64,000 bases of DNA from Streptococcus salivarius (GTDB taxonomy: Bacteria > Bacillota > Bacilli > Lactobacillales > Streptococcaceae): assembly GCF_000785515.1 (NCBI RefSeq), contig NZ_CP009913.1, forward strand, positions 400,001-464,000, in the 5' to 3' direction. Under the pieces are notes generated by a model. The model was not told the DNA's origin. It saw only the letters and a program-made list of their open reading frames with translations, and did not search any database. Both the position numbers and the translations under genes were made by a program. Within the stretch, counting starts at the first letter, position 1; the number at the start of each line of letters is the position of its first letter. This document shows, in pieces, positions 1 through 8,337 of the stretch.

Positions 1-336
1 CTCATTGACATTGATGCAAAAACATTTGAATTGAATGGTAATCAAGTTCGTGTTGCACAAGTTAATACAGTTGATATTTCTGATGTTCTTTCTCGTCAAG
101 CGGAAATTGAAGAAGCTATTAATAACTCAATTAAAAACAATGGTTACTCTGACTTTGTCTTAATGATTACTGATATTCTTAATTCTAATTCAGAAATTCT
201 TGCACTTGGTTCAAATACTGATAAGGTTGAAGCTGCTTTCAATTTTGTTTTAGAAAATAATCATGCTTTCCTTGAAGGAGCTGTTTCTCGTAAGAAACAG
301 GTAGTTCCTCAGTTGACTGAAAGTTTTAATGCGTAA
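1..336 (+). CDS. ppaC: Manganese-dependent inorganic pyrophosphatase, C-terminal part
   Basis: Family II pyrophosphatase, which hydrolyses cytosolic pyrophosphate to phosphate and so drives biosynthetic reactions forward. Only the last 111 codons are in the window; the reading frame is open to base 1. The visible part is the DHHA2 domain that closes over the metal centre, and it ends with the SRKKQ substrate-binding motif followed by VVPQL, typical of PpaC. A strong intrinsic terminator follows directly. The N-terminal DHH domain with the Mn ligands lies upstream of the window. The identification rests on the C-terminal sequence alone but is characteristic. Confidence 0.9.
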   Translation, partial: LIDIDAKTFELNGNQVRVAQVNTVDISDVLSRQAEIEEAINNSIKNNGYSDFVLMITDILNSNSEILALGSNTDKVEAAFNFVLENNHAFLEGAVSRKKQVVPQLTESFNA

Positions 337-340
337 AATT

Positions 341-361
341 AGGCCAGTAGGCCTTTTTTTA
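341..361 (+). terminator. Intrinsic terminator of ppaC
   Basis: Perfect 5-bp GC-rich stem (AGGCC/GGCCT) with a four-base loop, followed by a run of T. It lies four bases after the ppaC stop codon. Confidence 0.85.
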
Positions 362-374
362 GTACTCTAATTAA

Positions 375-383
375 TGGTATAAT
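375..383 (+). promoter_or_regulatory. Extended -10 promoter of the DUF1803 gene
   Basis: TGGTATAAT, an extended -10 element. The presumed start codon begins eight bases after its last T, so transcription would begin at or one base before the ATG and the mRNA would be leaderless. No convincing -35 is visible, which is usual for extended -10 promoters. Confidence 0.6.
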
Positions 384-390
384 ACTTTTT

Positions 391-1050
391 ATGATAATAC
401 AATTTAACCCAAACAAACTATGTAAGCAAGCTTTTTTTATGGAAATAGTGAATTATCTATATCTTAATCAGCCTGTGACCCTGAGAGCAATAAAAAGGCA
501 GTTTCCTTTTCAAAAGAATATCGATAAATTAATTGAGGAGTTTGTAAAAGAAGGCTATATCGAACGATTCGAGAAACGATATCGTTTATTAATTAGTCTT
601 GTGTCGGATCCTTCTAAAATTGTTTTAGACCAGCATTTTTTTATCAATGATGATTCTACTTGTTATTTAGAACTATTAAATCGTAGATTTGTTACTGAGA
701 TAAGTAATTCTACTAATGAAGTTGTTATTATTGAACAAACGAGTATTACGAGAGACGATCTTACGATTTCAAATTATTTCTATAAATTAAGAGAAAATCT
801 ACCATTATCGGAAGAGCAGAATAGATTATATGATATATTAGGGGATGTTAATCCTGAATATTTTTTGAAACATGTTACGACTTTTCTTTTAAAATACGTA
901 AGGAAGGAATATGCACTTCAAAAAAGGAGGAATATTTTTGTTGATGCTTTAGAATTATTAGGGTATCTTATTCAAGTAGAAGAAGGGCGTTATCTTTTGA
1001 ATATGGATTTAGATTCCGAAGCATTAGTTTTTAGTGCAAAAAAAGACTAG
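391..1050 (+). CDS. DUF1803 family protein
   Basis: A 219-residue cytosolic protein without a signal peptide or membrane segment. It resembles the streptococcal DUF1803 family, whose members often sit next to ppaC; the function is unknown. The N-terminal 70 residues (for example PVTLRAIKRQF and DKLIEEFVKEGYIERFEKRY) look like a winged-helix fold, so nucleic-acid binding is possible but unproven. The first ATG was chosen because homologues, as I recall them, begin with a similar FNPN segment. There is no Shine-Dalgarno sequence, because the -10 box lies immediately upstream. It is convergent with ntdP, sharing a bidirectional terminator. Confidence 0.65.
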   Translation: MIIQFNPNKLCKQAFFMEIVNYLYLNQPVTLRAIKRQFPFQKNIDKLIEEFVKEGYIERFEKRYRLLISLVSDPSKIVLDQHFFINDDSTCYLELLNRRFVTEISNSTNEVVIIEQTSITRDDLTISNYFYKLRENLPLSEEQNRLYDILGDVNPEYFLKHVTTFLLKYVRKEYALQKRRNIFVDALELLGYLIQVEEGRYLLNMDLDSEALVFSAKKD

Positions 1051-1070
1051 TATTATTACTAGTCTTTTTT
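1038..1070. terminator. Bidirectional terminator between the DUF1803 gene and ntdP
   Basis: Symmetric hairpin with an A run on the left and a T run on the right, stem AGACTAGTA/TACTAGTCT. It overlaps the stop codon of the upstream gene and serves both convergent genes. Confidence 0.85.
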
Positions 1071-1079
1071 ATGACAACT

Positions 1080-1613
1080 TTAACGATTCCTTAGTTCAAG
1101 ATAACGTTTGTACCAGATGTTAACATAAGATTGTGAAAATGGCCCCTTACCATTGTTAATCCAATCTACCAAGATTTTAACATGTTCCTTTAAGATATAG
1201 TCAATATCAGGAGAGTAATGCATTTCTTTTTTATGTGTTTCATATTCATCTACATCTAGCAATTTTTTTTCACCATCAGCGAAGACTTTGACATCTAGGT
1301 CATAGTCAATATATTTTAGTGCTTCTTGGTCCAAAATATATGGACTAGCTAAATTGCAGTAGTAGGAAATGCCGTTATCCCTAATCATGGCTATAATATT
1401 AAACCAGTATTTTTTGTGGAAATAAACAATAGCAGGTTCACGTGTTACCCATCGTCTTCCGTCTGCTTCAGTAACGAGGGTGTGGTCGTTAACGCCAATA
1501 ACAGCATTCTCAGTTGTCTTTAGTACCATAGTATCGCGCCAAGTACGGTGCAAACTACCATCATGCTTATAACTTTGAATTGTGATAAAGTCGCCTTCTT
1601 TTGGTAATTTCAT
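1080..1613 (-). CDS. ntdP: Nucleoside tri/diphosphate phosphatase, DUF402 family
   Basis: A 177-residue cytosolic protein of the DUF402/NtdP family, metal-dependent enzymes that hydrolyse nucleoside tri- and diphosphates. Family features include an N-terminal barrel-like segment with [10 protein letters not shown] and the acidic central stretch [14 protein letters not shown], whose Asp residues are expected to bind the metal. Full family length. The start is supported by an AGAGGA ribosome-binding site. It lies in reverse orientation next to recX, 70 bp away, so the two could be cotranscribed, though a TACAAT -10 is present in the gap. The physiological substrate in streptococci is uncertain. 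Confidence 0.8.
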   Translation of the reverse strand: MKLPKEGDFITIQSYKHDGSLHRTWRDTMVLKTTENAVIGVNDHTLVTEADGRRWVTREPAIVYFHKKYWFNIIAMIRDNGISYYCNLASPYILDQEALKYIDYDLDVKVFADGEKKLLDVDEYETHKKEMHYSPDIDYILKEHVKILVDWINNGKGPFSQSYVNIWYKRYLELRNR

Positions 1614-1683
1614 GGCGTCCTCTTTCTACAATAAGGGTTATCCCCTTTATTGTATCATAATTTTGTGAAAAGAGGGGGAATAC

Positions 1684-2460
1684 CTATAAATATTCTCTTA
1701 GAGCGGATGCTATCGCATCAAAGTCATAACCTTTTCGGGCTAAAGCTTGTGTCAAGCGTTGCTTAAGCTCATAACCGTCGTATTTTTTACTAAATTTTTG
1801 ATATTGCTTATCAATTTCTTTATAAAGGAGAGCTTGCTCATTTTCTTCATCTGCTTCAAGTTCTAGATGATCGATTGCTAGTTTACTTTCTTGGAATGAA
1901 AAACCTTTATTGATAAGGCTTTGAGTTAATTTATCTTTTAGGGCTTTTGATGGTAGTTTTCCCTGATATTTTCGTAACAGTTTTGAAGCTACTTTAATGG
2001 CTATTTCTGAGAAATCAAATTGGCTTAAAACATCGTCAATGATTTGTTTGTTACAACCTTTTTGAAGCCATTTTTGCTTCAGCACATAGGCCCCTTTATC
2101 ACCTGAATTCAGATTTTGTTGAGCTAGACTTTCTAGGAGTTTGTAATCATCAATCCAATGATCTTTTTTTAGATTATCAATAATTTTTGGAATTATATGA
2201 GGGTTTATTTCATGTTTAAAAAGGTAATCTTTTACCTCTTTCTCAGTACGTTGTTTAAATGAAATAAAATAGAGAGCTAAGTTTTTACCATGCGAGAACT
2301 GAGCAAAGGATTTAATATCCTCTAGTTGATCTTTGTCCAGTATCATTTCTTTAGTCAACATGTATTTAACGATGGTATCTTCTGTAACGTAGAGACTCTC
2401 TTTTTTGTCTATCTCAAGGAGATAAAGTCTCTTTTTCTTCTCGATTTTTGTGATTTTCAT
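1684..2460 (-). CDS. recX: Regulatory protein RecX
   Basis: RecX modulates RecA filaments and thereby homologous recombination and the SOS response. At 258 residues it has the long Gram-positive form, built from repeated three-helix modules. The repeats are recognisable by motifs such as [25 protein letters not shown] and [21 protein letters not shown]. The start is set by the ATG at the edge of the divergent promoter region shared with rlmD. The reverse-strand TATAAT box ends only seven bases before this ATG and there is no Shine-Dalgarno sequence, which suggests a leaderless transcript. Confidence 0.9.
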   Translation of the reverse strand: MKITKIEKKKRLYLLEIDKKESLYVTEDTIVKYMLTKEMILDKDQLEDIKSFAQFSHGKNLALYFISFKQRTEKEVKDYLFKHEINPHIIPKIIDNLKKDHWIDDYKLLESLAQQNLNSGDKGAYVLKQKWLQKGCNKQIIDDVLSQFDFSEIAIKVASKLLRKYQGKLPSKALKDKLTQSLINKGFSFQESKLAIDHLELEADEENEQALLYKEIDKQYQKFSKKYDGYELKQRLTQALARKGYDFDAIASALREYL

Positions 2461-2494
2461 AGTTATTATTATATCAAAATGTTAGAATGGTAGT
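2461..2494. promoter_or_regulatory. Compact divergent promoter for recX and rlmD
   Basis: Only 34 bp separate the two start codons. The reverse strand carries TGATATAAT (extended -10 for recX) and the forward strand TGTTAGAAT (extended -10 for rlmD). Each -10 ends six or seven bases from its start codon, so both mRNAs are predicted to start at or next to the ATG. Neither gene has room for a ribosome-binding site. Confidence 0.6.
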
Positions 2495-3850
2495 ATGAAT
2501 TTACAAGTGAAACAGCGTATCCCGCTTAAGATAAAACGCATGGGAATCAATGGCGAAGGCATTGGATTTTATAAGAAAACTCTAGTTTTTGTACCAGGGG
2601 CTTTGAAGGGTGAAGAGGTGTTCTGTCAAGTTGTTTCTGTTAAGAGAAACTTTGTTCAGGCGAAATTATTAAAAATTAATAAACCTTCTAAATTTCGTGT
2701 CGAACCTGCATGTAGTATTTATGAAGATTGTGGTGGTTGCCAGTTAATGCATCTTCGTTATGATAAGCAATTAGAGTTTAAAACTGACTTGTTAGGACAA
2801 GCCTTGAAGAAGTTTAAACCGGCTAATTTTGAGTCATATGACATTCGTCCAACAATAGGGATGGAGCAACCACAACATTACCGAGCTAAACTACAATTTC
2901 AAACCCGTTCTTTTGGTGGCTCAGTTAAATCTGGCTTATTTGCGGAAGGGAGTCATCGCCTCATTAATATTGATGATTGCCTAGTTCAGGATGAGCTAAC
3001 TCAAGCCATTATGAATAAGGTGACAAATTTGTTAGATAAATACAAGTTACCAATTTATAATGAGCGCAAAATTGCTGGAATTCGTACAGTTATGATACGA
3101 CGTGCTTTGGGTTCAAATCAGGTCCAGTTGATTTTTGTGACCTCTAAATCAGTTTCTTTAACTAAATTAGTTAAGGAATTGACGGAAAGTTTTCCAGAAA
3201 TCGTAACAATTGCTGTCAATTATAATTATTCGAAATCCAGTGAGATTTATGGTCAAGAGACGGAAATTCTTTGGGGACAAGACACTATTCAAGAAGAGGT
3301 ACTGGACTATAACTTTGCTCTCTCTCCTCGTGCATTTTACCAGTTGAATCCTCAACAAACAGAGGTACTCTATGGTCAGGCCGTTGAAGCTTTGGATGTG
3401 GATAAGGCAGAACATCTTATTGATGCCTATTGTGGGGTTGGTACTATTGGACTTGCTTTTGCAAATAAGGTAAAGAGTATTCGAGGTATGGATATTATTC
3501 CAGAGGCTATTGAGGATGCTAGAAAGAATGCTAAATCACTTGGGTTGGAGAATGCTCACTATGAGGTGGGTAAGGCTGAGGATATCATTCCTCGTTGGTA
3601 CAAGGAAGGCTATCGAGCAGATGCTCTTATTGTGGATCCACCTAGAACTGGTTTAGATGATAAGCTACTTAAAACGATACTGGCCTACACTCCTGAAAAA
3701 ATGGTTTATGTTTCATGTAATGTATCTACTTTGGCTAGAGACCTAGTTTCTTTGGCTAAAGTTTATGATGTTAATTATATTCAGTCAGTAGACATGTTTC
3801 CTCATACAGCTCGAACAGAAGCAGTTGTGAAGCTGACTAAGAAAATGTGA
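2495..3850 (+). CDS. rlmD: 23S rRNA (uracil-C5)-methyltransferase, RlmD/RlmCD type
   Basis: SAM-dependent methylation of 23S rRNA uridines (U1939, and U747 in dual-specificity Gram-positive enzymes). 451 residues with an N-terminal TRAM domain (about 5-62), four Cys expected to hold a [4Fe-4S] cluster (C73, C79, C82, C162), a Rossmann methyltransferase domain with [10 protein letters not shown], the [10 protein letters not shown] motif, and the catalytic Cys408 in [12 protein letters not shown]. All key residues are present. Streptococci usually have two paralogues of this family, so the exact target uridine cannot be fixed from sequence. The last codons overlap a GlnR-type box that belongs to asnA. 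Confidence 0.88.
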   Translation: MNLQVKQRIPLKIKRMGINGEGIGFYKKTLVFVPGALKGEEVFCQVVSVKRNFVQAKLLKINKPSKFRVEPACSIYEDCGGCQLMHLRYDKQLEFKTDLLGQALKKFKPANFESYDIRPTIGMEQPQHYRAKLQFQTRSFGGSVKSGLFAEGSHRLINIDDCLVQDELTQAIMNKVTNLLDKYKLPIYNERKIAGIRTVMIRRALGSNQVQLIFVTSKSVSLTKLVKELTESFPEIVTIAVNYNYSKSSEIYGQETEILWGQDTIQEEVLDYNFALSPRAFYQLNPQQTEVLYGQAVEALDVDKAEHLIDAYCGVGTIGLAFANKVKSIRGMDIIPEAIEDARKNAKSLGLENAHYEVGKAEDIIPRWYKEGYRADALIVDPPRTGLDDKLLKTILAYTPEKMVYVSCNVSTLARDLVSLAKVYDVNYIQSVDMFPHTARTEAVVKLTKKM

Positions 3851-3862
3851 TAAAACCTAACA
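3846..3862 (+). promoter_or_regulatory. GlnR-type operator upstream of asnA
   Basis: TGTGATAAAACCTAACA fits the TGTNA-N7-TNACA consensus of the nitrogen repressor GlnR exactly. It overlaps the rlmD stop codon and lies 61 bases upstream of the asnA -10. A nearly identical box precedes gdhA in this window. Confidence 0.65.
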
Positions 3863-3872
3863 TAAAAAACAA

Positions 3873-3909
3873 GAAATTTTCCAAATTGTTGGAAAATTTC
3901 TTTATTTTT
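3873..3909 (+). terminator. Intrinsic terminator of rlmD
   Basis: Perfect 10-bp stem (GAAATTTTCC/GGAAAATTTC) with an eight-base loop and a T-rich tail, placed between the GlnR box and the asnA -10. Confidence 0.75.
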
Positions 3910-3923
3910 CTGAAAAATAGGAG

Positions 3924-3929
3924 TATAAT
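3924..3929 (+). promoter_or_regulatory. -10 box of the asnA promoter
   Basis: TATAAT, 31 bases before the asnA start. The -35 is weak (TTTATT 17 bases upstream), which fits a regulated promoter. Confidence 0.55.
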
Positions 3930-3959
3930 AGGCTTATCGATTTTTTAAAGGAGGAGCGT

Positions 3960-4952
3960 ATGAAAAAGAGCTTCATTCATCAACAAGAGGAAATTTCTTT
4001 TGTGAAGAATACTTTTACACAGTATTTGATTGATAAACTTGACGTCGTTGAAGTGCAAGGACCTATTTTGAGTAAGGTCGGGGATGGTATGCAGGATAAT
4101 TTGAGCGGTATTGAAAATCCTGTAACTGTTAATGTGCTTCAGATTCCTGACGCAACATACGAAGTTGTTCACTCATTAGCAAAATGGAAACGCCATACTT
4201 TGGCTCGTTTTGGTTTCAATGAAGGTGAAGGGCTCGTGGTTAATATGAAGGCTCTTCGTCCAGATGAAGATTCATTGGATGCAACGCACTCTGTTTACGT
4301 TGACCAATGGGACTGGGAAAAAGTTATTCCTGACGGACATCGTAATATCGCTTACTTGAAAGAAACTGTTGAAACCATTTATAAGGTTATTCGTTTGACT
4401 GAGCTAGCAGTTGAAGCACGTTACGATATTGAAGCTATTTTACCTAAGAAAATTACCTTCATCCATTCAGAAGAACTTGTTGAGAAGTACCCTGATTTGA
4501 CACCAAAAGAGCGTGAAGATGCTATTACTAAGGAATATGGTGCTGTATTCTTGATTGGTATCGGTGGTGTTCTTCCTGATGGAAAACCACATGATGGTCG
4601 TGCACCTGACTATGATGACTGGACAACTGAGTCTGAGAATGGTTACCATGGTTTGAATGGGGATATCTTGGTTTGGAATGAACAATTAGGACATGCCTTT
4701 GAATTGTCATCAATGGGTATTCGTGTTGATGAAGATGCCCTTAAACGTCAGGTTGAAATTACTGGCGACCAAGATCGTTTGAAATTGGATTGGCACCAAG
4801 CTTTGTTACATGGCCTTTTCCCACTAACAATTGGTGGAGGTATTGGTCAATCACGTATGGCTATGTTCTTGCTTCGTAAGAAACATATTGGTGAGGTTCA
4901 AACTTCAGTTTGGCCAGATGCCGTTCGTGAAACTTACGAAAACATCTTGTAA
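3960..4952 (+). CDS. asnA: Aspartate-ammonia ligase (asparagine synthetase A)
   Basis: Makes asparagine from aspartate, ammonia and ATP (AMP-forming) in the cytosol. At 330 residues it is full length for the AsnA family, which shares the class II aminoacyl-tRNA synthetase fold. Typical segments include [18 protein letters not shown] near the N terminus, [12 protein letters not shown] at about 103-114, and the C-terminal motif [16 protein letters not shown] that forms the ATP site. AAAGGAGG is well placed before the ATG. Monocistronic, with its own promoter and terminator. The upstream GlnR-type box suggests control by nitrogen supply, consistent with ammonia as its substrate. Confidence 0.95.
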   Translation: MKKSFIHQQEEISFVKNTFTQYLIDKLDVVEVQGPILSKVGDGMQDNLSGIENPVTVNVLQIPDATYEVVHSLAKWKRHTLARFGFNEGEGLVVNMKALRPDEDSLDATHSVYVDQWDWEKVIPDGHRNIAYLKETVETIYKVIRLTELAVEARYDIEAILPKKITFIHSEELVEKYPDLTPKEREDAITKEYGAVFLIGIGGVLPDGKPHDGRAPDYDDWTTESENGYHGLNGDILVWNEQLGHAFELSSMGIRVDEDALKRQVEITGDQDRLKLDWHQALLHGLFPLTIGGGIGQSRMAMFLLRKKHIGEVQTSVWPDAVRETYENIL

Positions 4953-4982
4953 AAAAAGCACTAACGAAAGTTAGTGTTTTTT
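4951..4982 (+). terminator. Intrinsic terminator of asnA
   Basis: A run of A, stem CACTAAC/GTTAGTG with a four-base loop, and six T. It starts at the asnA stop codon. Confidence 0.85.
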
Positions 4983-5063
4983 GGTTTGCAATAGCTATGC
5001 ATAATTGATTAATGAATTGGCTATTGGAGTAGATATGATAAGAGCTGGCTTAGTTTTTCTCAT

Positions 5064-5100
5064 AAAGAAAAAACCTTTCCCCTGAAGGAGATAGGTTTTT
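5064..5100 (-). terminator. Terminator of the aspartate kinase gene
   Basis: Read on the minus strand: AAAACCT paired with AGGTTTT around a partly paired loop, then a T-rich tail, directly after the kinase stop codon. Confidence 0.7.
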
Positions 5101-5103
5101 AGA

Positions 5104-6462
5104 TTAGTCGTCACTACGGAAAAAGGCATCATAAAGAGCTCTGACGGCTGCTTTTTCTTGCTCAGTTTCAATTACAAACATAACAGAAACCTCACTAGAA
5201 CCTTGAGAAATCATTTCTAGGTTAATATGTTTTTCAGAGAGCGCTTTAGCTGCTGTCGCTGTAACACCGATGTGGTCTTTCATATTTTCACCAACAATCA
5301 TGAGAATTGAAAGGCCATGTTCAATTTCAACTTCATCAACACCGAGTTCACGAGTCAAGTATGAAAGGATTTCTTGTTCTTTGATTGGGGTAAGTTCACG
5401 TTCTCGAATAATGATTGAAAGATCATCGATTCCAGAAGGCATGTGTTCCCAACGGATGTTTAAATCTTCCAAGATTTGAAGCACCTTACGTCCAAAACCG
5501 ACCTCACGGTTCATAAGGTATTTGCTCATATTAATACTTACAAATTTGTCATCACTAGCAATACCAACGACAGGAACTGTTGCACCCTTGTGCTCAAGAA
5601 TAATACGAGTACCAGGATGAGATGGGTTATTTGTGTTTTTAATAACGAGTGGAATCTTACCACGATAGGCAGGGAGGAGGGCTTCATCATGAAGTACAGA
5701 GAAGCCAGCATAAGCCAATTCACGCATTTCTTTGTAAGTCAACTCTGGAATTGAATGTGGTTCATGGACAACCCCAGGATGGGCTGCGAAAATACCATCT
5801 ACATCCGTAAAGTTTTCGTATAAATCAGCTTTCACACCCGCTGCAACGATAGATCCTGTGATATCAGAGCCTCCACGCGAGAAAGTACAAATTTGATTAT
5901 CAGGGGTAACACCAAAGAAACCAGGGATTACAAGAACCTCATCTGATTCACGAAGCTCCTCCAACTTGTCATAGGCTCCTGGAAGGATACGAGCATTCCC
6001 AGGTTCGCTTGAGACAAAAATACCAGCTTGGCGAGGGTGAACGTAACGTGCTTCAATACCGTTATTACGGAAATATTCTGCGATTAATTTTGCGTTATTA
6101 TCTTCCCCTGCAGCTAGGAAAGTATCATAAAGGAAATCATTGTCTTCAATAGGAAGAGTGGCAAGATCGTTGATAGATTTAGCAATCTTCGCCATTTCTG
6201 TTGATTTGAAGCCTAGCTCATCGACCATAGCTTGATAGCGGTTAATAATCCATTCTTGGTCAGCTTTGACATCAGCACCTTTTGTGTAGTGTTTATAGTA
6301 TTTAATCAAGGCGTCTGTGACTTTGGTATCTTCATCGTTACGTTTACCTGGGGCAGAGACAACGACAAAGCGACGTTCAGGGTCAGATTTTACAATGTTT
6401 AAGACTTTTTCTAATTGTGTGGCTGAAGCAAGCGAGCTTCCACCGAATTTGATGACTTTCAT
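5104..6462 (-). CDS. Aspartate kinase
   Basis: Phosphorylates aspartate, the first step toward lysine, threonine, methionine and diaminopimelate for the cell wall. 452 residues: an N-terminal amino-acid kinase domain with KFGGSSLA at the start and FSRGGSDITGS in the catalytic part, then two C-terminal ACT domains (from about residue 310, for example FVSINMSKYLMNREVGFG and IGVTATAAKALSEKHI) for feedback inhibition. It is a monofunctional enzyme with no homoserine dehydrogenase part. Which of the family names (lysC, thrA, yclM) applies is not decidable here. The promoter region carries a CodY-like box. The downstream pathway gene dapB lies elsewhere in the window. Confidence 0.92.
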   Translation of the reverse strand: MKVIKFGGSSLASATQLEKVLNIVKSDPERRFVVVSAPGKRNDEDTKVTDALIKYYKHYTKGADVKADQEWIINRYQAMVDELGFKSTEMAKIAKSINDLATLPIEDNDFLYDTFLAAGEDNNAKLIAEYFRNNGIEARYVHPRQAGIFVSSEPGNARILPGAYDKLEELRESDEVLVIPGFFGVTPDNQICTFSRGGSDITGSIVAAGVKADLYENFTDVDGIFAAHPGVVHEPHSIPELTYKEMRELAYAGFSVLHDEALLPAYRGKIPLVIKNTNNPSHPGTRIILEHKGATVPVVGIASDDKFVSINMSKYLMNREVGFGRKVLQILEDLNIRWEHMPSGIDDLSIIIRERELTPIKEQEILSYLTRELGVDEVEIEHGLSILMIVGENMKDHIGVTATAAKALSEKHINLEMISQGSSEVSVMFVIETEQEKAAVRALYDAFFRSDD

Positions 6463-6493
6463 AGTTACTCCAAAAATTTTAAATTACTCTACA

Positions 6494-6522
6494 ATTATAG
6501 CAAAATTCTGACAATTTGTCAC
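6494..6522 (-). promoter_or_regulatory. Promoter of the aspartate kinase gene with CodY-like box
   Basis: On the minus strand: GTGACA, 17-base spacer, TATAAT. The spacer holds AATTGTCAGAATTTT (6502-6516), a 12/15 match to the CodY consensus AATTTTCWGAAAATT. A perfect 13-bp palindrome TGACAATTTGTCA (6509-6521) overlaps the -35. Confidence 0.5.
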
Positions 6523-6592
6523 ATTGTTTTTAAAAGCGAGTAAGATTTAGAATGATTATGGTACAATAAAGTAAGAAAGAGGAGGATATCCC

Positions 6593-7231
6593 GTGGTAGA
6601 GGCAATTATTTTTGATATGGATGGTGTCCTTTTTGACACTGAAAAATATTATTATGATCGACGTGCAAGTTTCTTAGCTCAAAAGGGAATTTCAATCGAC
6701 CATTTACCCCCGTCTTTCTTTATAGGTGGAAATACTAAGCAAGTTTGGGAAAATATTCTCAGAGATGACTATGATAACTGGGATGTGCCAACTTTACAAG
6801 AAGAGTATAATGCCTATAAACAAGACAACCCCTTACCCTACAAAGAATTAATCTTTCCTGATGTTTTGAAAGTCTTGAATGAAGTGAAATCTCGAGGGCT
6901 GAAAATAGGTTTGGCTTCTAGCTCAGTGAAGGCAGATATCCTTAGAGCTTTGGAGGAAAATCATTTGGATGGTTTCTTTGATGTGGTTCTTTCAGGAGAA
7001 GAATTTAAAGAGAGTAAACCCAATCCAGAGATTTATCTGACAGCATTGAAGCATTTGAACGTGGAAGCAAATCAGGCTTTGATTATCGAAGATAGCGAAA
7101 AGGGGATTGCTGCTGGCGTTGCTGCTGGCGTTGAGGTCTGGGCCATAAAAGATAATCGTTTTGGCATGGATCAGGGAGCAGCCAAAGGTTTGTTGGATAA
7201 CCTCATAGATGTTTTGGACTTATTGGAGTAA
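6593..7231 (+). CDS. HAD-superfamily phosphatase/phosphoglucomutase-like protein
   Basis: A 212-residue cytosolic HAD hydrolase, subfamily IA with a helical cap. Motif I is DMDGVLFDTE near the N terminus, with the nucleophile and general-acid Asp. Motif II is ASSS in LKIGLASSSVKAD, and motif III/IV is SKPNPEIY followed by IIEDSEKGIAAG. Such proteins include beta-phosphoglucomutases and sugar-phosphate phosphatases; the substrate cannot be told. The start is GTG, supported by GAGGAGG eight bases upstream. A TACAAT extended -10 precedes it. Single-gene unit with its own terminator, just before the fatty-acid cluster. Confidence 0.85.
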   Translation: MVEAIIFDMDGVLFDTEKYYYDRRASFLAQKGISIDHLPPSFFIGGNTKQVWENILRDDYDNWDVPTLQEEYNAYKQDNPLPYKELIFPDVLKVLNEVKSRGLKIGLASSSVKADILRALEENHLDGFFDVVLSGEEFKESKPNPEIYLTALKHLNVEANQALIIEDSEKGIAAGVAAGVEVWAIKDNRFGMDQGAAKGLLDNLIDVLDLLE

Positions 7232-7236
7232 CAGAG

Positions 7237-7265
7237 ACACCGAGTTGTAGAGCTCGGTGTTTTGA
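7237..7265 (+). terminator. Intrinsic terminator of the HAD gene
   Basis: Perfect 8-bp stem ACACCGAG/CTCGGTGT followed by TTTTG. It isolates the fatty-acid cluster from upstream transcription. Confidence 0.75.
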
Positions 7266-7295
7266 TATATCAAATTAAAAAACTCTAAGTTTCTG

Positions 7296-7323
7296 TTGAC
7301 CTTTAGGTGGACTATGGTATACT
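7296..7323 (+). promoter_or_regulatory. Promoter of fabM
   Basis: TTGACC, 16-base spacer, TATACT. It leaves a leader of about 110 bases that contains the FabT-type operator. Confidence 0.65.
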
Positions 7324-7332
7324 AGAAAATAA

Positions 7333-7369
7333 TGATGAATGATTTGATAATCAAATTATCTATTCATCA
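7333..7369 (+). promoter_or_regulatory. FabT-type operator before fabM, nested in a larger inverted repeat
   Basis: The core ATTTGATAATCAAAT (7342-7356) is an exact palindrome around a single base and fits the FabT site pattern TTTGA-N3-TCAAA. It is flanked by a second inverted repeat, TGATGAAT (7333-7340) and ATTCATCA (7362-7369). It lies about 20 bp downstream of the -10. Confidence 0.7.
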
Positions 7370-7441
7370 AATAAAATTGTATAAAAACATAAAGAACATG
7401 CGGTTTTCATATAGGAACTAGTTATCGGAGGAATGTAAAAA

Positions 7442-8233
7442 ATGGCTTACGAAACAATTCTTTATAGTGTTGAAGAGGGAGTAGCAACTTTGACACTTAA
7501 TCGTCCAGAAGTGCAAAATGGATTTAATATTCCAGTTTGTGATGAAATTATGGCTGCAATTGAAGAAGCTAATCAAGATGCGTCAGTAAAATTCTTGGTA
7601 ATCAATGCTAATGGGAAAGTCTTTTCTGTTGGTGGAGACCTTGATCAAATGCAAAAAGCGGTTGCTGTAGATGATGTGCAGTCTTTGGTTCGTATTGCTG
7701 AGCAGGTAAATGAAATTTCATTTGCTCTTAAAAAATTGCCTAAGCCAGTTATTATGGTTGTTGATGGACCTTGTGCTGGTGCTGCAGCTAACTTAGCTGT
7801 TGCAGCAGACTTTACCATTGCATCTGATAAGGCTAAATTCATCCAAGCTTTTGTAGGTGTTGGTTTGGCACCTGACGCTGGAGGTCTTTACCTTTTGACA
7901 CGTTCAATTGGTATCAACCGTGCGACTCAAATTACCATGACAGGAGAGCCAGTATCAGCTGAAAAAGCCTTGGACTGGGGAATTGCCTATAAGGTTGTCG
8001 AATCAGAAAAACTTGAAAAAACAGTTAGTCAGCTGATTAAAAAATTGAACCGTTCTTCAGTGAACTCCTTCAAAGCTATTAAAGAAATGGTTTGGGAATC
8101 TGAATTTGCAGGATGGGAAAATTATGCTAAGTTGGAACTTGACTTGCAAAAATCTCTTGCCTTTACAGAGGACTTCAAGGAAGGGGTTCGTGCTTATAGT
8201 GAGCGACGTCGACCTAAATTCCAAGGGAAATAA
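7442..8233 (+). CDS. fabM: Trans-2-decenoyl-ACP isomerase FabM (enoyl-CoA hydratase family)
   Basis: In streptococci FabM isomerises trans-2- to cis-3-decenoyl-ACP, the branch point to unsaturated fatty acids. 263 residues with the crotonase fold: [10 protein letters not shown] near the N terminus, the oxyanion-hole segment [14 protein letters not shown] at about 59-72, and [16 protein letters not shown] at about 109-124. Crotonase homologues are hard to tell apart, but the position immediately before fabT at the head of the complete fab cluster supports FabM. AGGAGG lies a few bases before the ATG. It has its own promoter and a FabT-type operator. Confidence 0.88.
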   Translation: MAYETILYSVEEGVATLTLNRPEVQNGFNIPVCDEIMAAIEEANQDASVKFLVINANGKVFSVGGDLDQMQKAVAVDDVQSLVRIAEQVNEISFALKKLPKPVIMVVDGPCAGAAANLAVAADFTIASDKAKFIQAFVGVGLAPDAGGLYLLTRSIGINRATQITMTGEPVSAEKALDWGIAYKVVESEKLEKTVSQLIKKLNRSSVNSFKAIKEMVWESEFAGWENYAKLELDLQKSLAFTEDFKEGVRAYSERRRPKFQGK

Positions 8234-8274
8234 CCACATTTTCTAAAAGAAAAACTAAAGTTTTTTAATCGGGC

Positions 8275-8315
8275 TTGCGAATTTAGTTTGAGTCTGATAT
8301 AATTTGAAAGTCAAA
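8275..8315 (+). promoter_or_regulatory. Promoter and FabT-type operator of fabT
   Basis: TTGCGA, 17-base spacer, TATAAT. The operator TTTGAAAGTCAAA (8303-8315, TTTGA-N3-TCAAA) begins at the last base of the -10, so a bound repressor would block initiation. This fits autoregulation. Confidence 0.7.
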
Positions 8316-8337
8316 GTTTTATTGAAAGGAGTCTGGT

